From the NCBI GenBank assembly GCA_016934055.1, contig JAFGTR010000144.1, positions 1 to 57,923 of the forward strand: a DNA stretch of 57,923 nt, read 5' to 3'. The translations under genes were made by a program, and so were the position numbers. Source of the stretch: Bacteroidales bacterium (GTDB lineage Bacteria; Bacteroidota; Bacteroidia; Bacteroidales; UBA10428). The notes under the pieces were generated by a model, which searched no databases, was not told where the DNA came from, and was given only the letters and a program-made list of their open reading frames with translations. Every line of letters starts with the position of its first letter. Position 1 is the stretch's first letter. Below are positions 56,901-57,923 of the stretch, piece after piece.

Positions 56901-57923
56901 TTCTATTGATATAACCTGGAATGCAACAGGAAATGGTTCGGTTACAGTTGTTGAAGCCAACGGACCGCTTACCGGATCTGATGTTGTAAATGTTGTCGTT
57001 GACCCACAACCCAATACAGCACTGAGTGTTAATGCTCCCGTCTCTGTCTGCTATAATACGATTGCAACCATTACCGTTGTGAGTTCAGAAACAGGTTTCA
57101 ACTATCAATTGCGCTCTGGCGGAACCAATATCGGAAGCCCGTTAGCCGGAACAGGCGGGAATATCAACCTGCCTTCAGAGTCCCTGACCTCAACGACTGC
57201 ATTTAATGTGTTGGCTTACAATAACGGATGTAGTTTTCAACTTATACAAACACCAACTGTTGATGTCAATCCTGAATTTGATGCAGGAGCTATTACCGGT
57301 GAGACAAGTGCAATACAATGCAGTAATTATGACCCGCTAACCATGACCGCTAACCCGACCGGCGGCTCTGGTACATATAACTACCAGTGGCAGTCGAGCC
57401 CAGATGGTTCTGCTTGGTCTGACATTTCAGGTCAAACGGCTGTAACGTTTAACCCACCTGCCATTACAGCCACAACACATTACCGTGTGATGGTCGATCC
57501 GGCAGGCTCTCCCGATTGCGGTGGACCCACGGCAAGTACCAATACCATTGTGTTAACTATTCTCCCGGAATTCAACCCGGGTGATATTACAGGCGAAACA
57601 AATGCATCCTATTGTACCAACTACAATCCGGCAACCATGACTGCTAACCCGACTGGCGGCTCTGGCACATATAACTGCCAGTGGCAGTCGAGCCCAGATG
57701 GTTCTTCATGGTCTGACATCGCCGGTGCGACATCTGTAACTTATGATCCACCTGCTATCACAGCTACATCATATTACCGTGTGATGGTCGACCCTTCAGG
57801 TTCACCCGATTGCGGCAGTGCCACAGCCAGCACCAACACCATCGTGCTGACCATACTGCCTGTGTTTGATCCCGGCGCCATCACCGGCGAGACCAGTGCA
57901 ACACAATGCACTAACTACAATCC
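50959..57923 (+). CDS. Giant modular secreted protein, downstream part, incomplete at the right edge
   Basis: The open frame continues in phase with the previous entry, from an ATG three bases after the TAG to the window end (2321 codons, no stop). It has no signal peptide of its own, so it can be exported only if joined to the upstream part. Header modules with paired Trp recur at about 52328 (GDWDNTATWSSTG) and 54985 (ADWNTAGSWATGG). A FPVG module recurs at 51904, 54562 and 55810, each followed by a segment such as DGEYTAG or DGEYTCG. From about 56200 the protein turns into Ig/PKD-like domains, ending in 294-bp repeats. A C-terminal sorting domain, if any, lies beyond the window. Probably a surface adhesin or T9SS cargo. 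Confidence 0.8.
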   Translation, partial: MNPPPGGSGTYFSLLIGADAKNVKLTGGTINITVPTNRNAYINSTAPLWNLNITSTSDTYSAQIMDYGGYGSPSLPVIPAQPLIVLNDLNIQNNAVFITNNNDVTVAHDFIVGASGAYTPGTNTTAFNGSGSQLFDMQGAVNGNLNNLVLENTSSLTINNNNPANPVIINADLQIDDSCTFIDNGRIVQVLGDITNSGTHFKPVSGAGSIQLTATTDQNIFGNGTGTFNNLTLNKTAGSVTLHTDAVITGNLRLANAAARLNIGLHILSLSADADIFDDLTGTGKNFSASRMIVTSGLVSDGGIRISYSGTDAYLFPVGFYNSANATYYYLPASIQYSAAPSAYGSVTTRPVNARHPLSQNTNSLACYWNTQSNGFTGVPAGSVIHNYFYDDNFVSGTESNYIPAVYRNNDGLLWTVINDPLRVNDGTNIVTYDTAYKADGEYTAGELTAFSAIPIRYSTGINGDWDNTATWSSTGVGGPGGASVPDGNTIVIIGDETHHHTVTINQNNRVCGSLTINDGSTLDLRDNTGHNFEALPEKDISGTGTLRIASNNYFPRGDFGDFIGETGGTVEYYTITPAPGSISIPEISDGTGLVLDHYYNLKISSVTGTTITLPNSDLTIYNDLSVNDAGQVLTNTAANHLITVNNDFNVFTGTFEVRNNQAQTIKVFGDLNVTGNFSVQNSAAVDHVLELFGSLIGNGVFDVNNGTGLVHTFFKGFNNAVITGTPKDFYSLEVDKGTSQTPVLDVSATITTSFDPRLTLKNGTFRLSSGTFNVTTAAAFTIPETGCLSANGGTLNVITSDNNNNLNLVGKLEILSGTVNVGNTSNNNRNDIEYSAGGQPEIVLQNGTLNIKGQIKRNSGTTQGSLRYTQTGGNVHIYGKNFDVDRAKFEICNSNSSFTFSNGNIYIYRGGGSAFGDVYLRPNSDHVTGGSLILAPGSDIGAQTYNLDATCNLHHLNVAGFSGASPATARLTVNPLDLSGNLTIAANSTFNCNDKNVNIAGDYTNNGTYSAGTNTTTFNGGNVQTATFGVNTTFNNVIIEKTTGSVITFTSPGAFNPTITDSLVINSGTLENAGTLNIISLGNIINNGVHNSTGSGNLTLSGTTNQIISGNGSGEFGNVSLANGAANGATLAANIAINGILTLNTGYLYVNDYLLTLGASASIAGSPGLPASNNWIITNGVLSDAGVKKVFPAASPTAFTFPVGVAGKYTPVDYNVTYAAASPGSITVRPVNIKIPSLTNTFDDELQYYWYVTSTPFGGLTSITHVYHYLDGDVTGTETNYVGGRYYNLNWTNLGAGVMNTTVNTITISSNYIDGEYTCGDPGNFLNKPVYYSYDLAPNITSTGADWNTAGSWATGGHNGTVAATPPDGNPIIIKSGHRINIEDNDRIVYSVENYGILDADTTTGHNLGHVSGDGRIIISNTTAGQFVFPGGDFSEFMNTTNSTVEYNGSNGILSSSISSTYKTYQNLEFTGPISKNLSNVDLLIKGHLLITGSQVNNAIYNRNITLWGDWEDNIANGYAPGKGMVSFEGSALQTLITPNPEYFYNFRINNAAGVTLNGTAEIANRLYLTSGNINTTSANLLTITKVTSSAVTGGSDASFVDGPLAKQILSGQSFDFPVGNYNAASGKPARYGNVYLSNVSATNLWIAQYINDNPDGSYSRSNLLSPLTSVSDNEYWIITRPGSNTANIRLRWDEASGIASVNAMRVTEWVTPANQWEEKGGVVSGSMSSGTVSTSTPVTTPSYVFTLGVSGVTAHITNVTPTAICNNGEIITVTVELTGTPNWTIGYNAGSNSFSQSGIGSSTFNIQLTGADFGGPGSYDIQLTSVSDISGNGVVDPTTYPITVLDTYIPDIQGTFTVGSGEVRNYYTTDNSGSGSTYAWNWQGANGGTIATPDAASTDITMATAATYQLQVTETSPNGCVAADIQSITVLDTPSPQITPDDDPNVCLNETITYSTPDISGHTYTWTVVGGVPATGTGNSIDITWNATGNGSVTVVEANGPLTGSDVVNVVVDPQPNTALSVNAPVSVCYNTIATITVVSSETGFNYQLRSGGTNIGSPLAGTGGNINLPSESLTSTTAFNVLAYNNGCSFQLIQTPTVDVNPEFDAGAITGETSAIQCSNYDPLTMTANPTGGSGTYNYQWQSSPDGSAWSDISGQTAVTFNPPAITATTHYRVMVDPAGSPDCGGPTASTNTIVLTILPEFNPGDITGETNASYCTNYNPATMTANPTGGSGTYNCQWQSSPDGSSWSDIAGATSVTYDPPAITATSYYRVMVDPSGSPDCGSATASTNTIVLTILPVFDPGAITGETSATQCTNYN
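57277..57923 (+). repeat. 294-bp tandem repeats encoding 98-residue Ig-like domains
   Basis: Unit 1 is 57277-57570, unit 2 is 57571-57864, and a third unit begins at 57865 and is cut by the window edge. Period exactly 294 bases. Long stretches are nearly identical between units (for example the segment encoding GGSGTYNYQWQSSPDGS). Each unit has two Cys (near QC/YC and PDCG), in the style of PKD/Ig-like domains of Bacteroidota surface proteins. Confidence 0.9.

Noticed and set aside
1..57923. Reassignment of TAG to an amino acid
   Set aside because: ugd (27920-27922), the phosphoglucomutase (35216-35218) and the membrane protein gene at 32631 end at TAG at the expected family length.

Overview
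The window is a chromosomal segment of a Bacteroidota bacterium, most likely Bacteroidales-like. Several signs agree: promoter boxes of the TTTG-N19/20-TAnnTTTG type before many genes, an almost complete lack of Shine-Dalgarno sites, a serC-serA-DUF1015 operon, an OmpA protein with TPR, PD40 and carboxypeptidase-regulatory domains (PorE-like), a NUDIX-type sugar regulator, a very long beta-propeller sensor, and a giant modular secreted protein. I found no tRNA, rRNA, CRISPR array, prophage or intact insertion sequence.

Layout. 0.35-5.8 kb (minus): serine synthesis (serC, serA, DUF1015), a comB-like phosphatase and gcvT. 6-9.1 kb (minus): an exported TPR protein and the PorE-like OmpA protein. 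9.4-10.1 kb (plus): a small Hpt and STAS pair. 10.1-16.1 kb: clpB (minus) and a fused ABCG-type ATPase/permease (plus). 16.2-24 kb (minus): siaC and siaB, an rRNA methyltransferase, an S41 protease, a second siaC, guaA, rnz and a second STAS protein. 24-26.4 kb (minus): rpsA, whose operon runs on into the STAS gene and rnz. 26.6-30.4 kb (plus): ugd and rfbA-rfbC-rfbD for UDP-glucuronate and dTDP-rhamnose. 30.5-35.7 kb: a DUF4914 P-loop protein, a small membrane protein, a phosphoglucomutase and a YjbQ protein. 36-40.5 kb (plus): a lipoprotein and a xylose operon (NUDIX regulator, xylB, xylA) with a clear promoter, a candidate operator and a terminator. 40.6-47.9 kb (minus): a C39-peptidase ABC exporter, its HlyD partner and a 1132-residue propeller/GAF sensor. 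48-49 kb: carbamate kinase. 49.5 kb to the right edge (plus): a giant surface or secreted protein interrupted by one in-frame TAG and running off the window.

Themes. Signalling parts of the partner-switching kind recur between 9 and 24 kb: one GHKL-like SiaB kinase, two SiaC targets, two STAS antagonists and one Hpt protein. The matching PP2C phosphatase and output enzyme are not in the window. Many spaces after stop codons hold degenerate heptamer arrays of two sequence families, often beside 20-bp CCTGCCTG/CAGGCAGG palindromes. In one gene the array supplies the last codons. One 110-bp MITE-like element lies at 33.3 kb.

Limits: family assignments come from reading motifs by eye. No database search, alignment or structure prediction was run.
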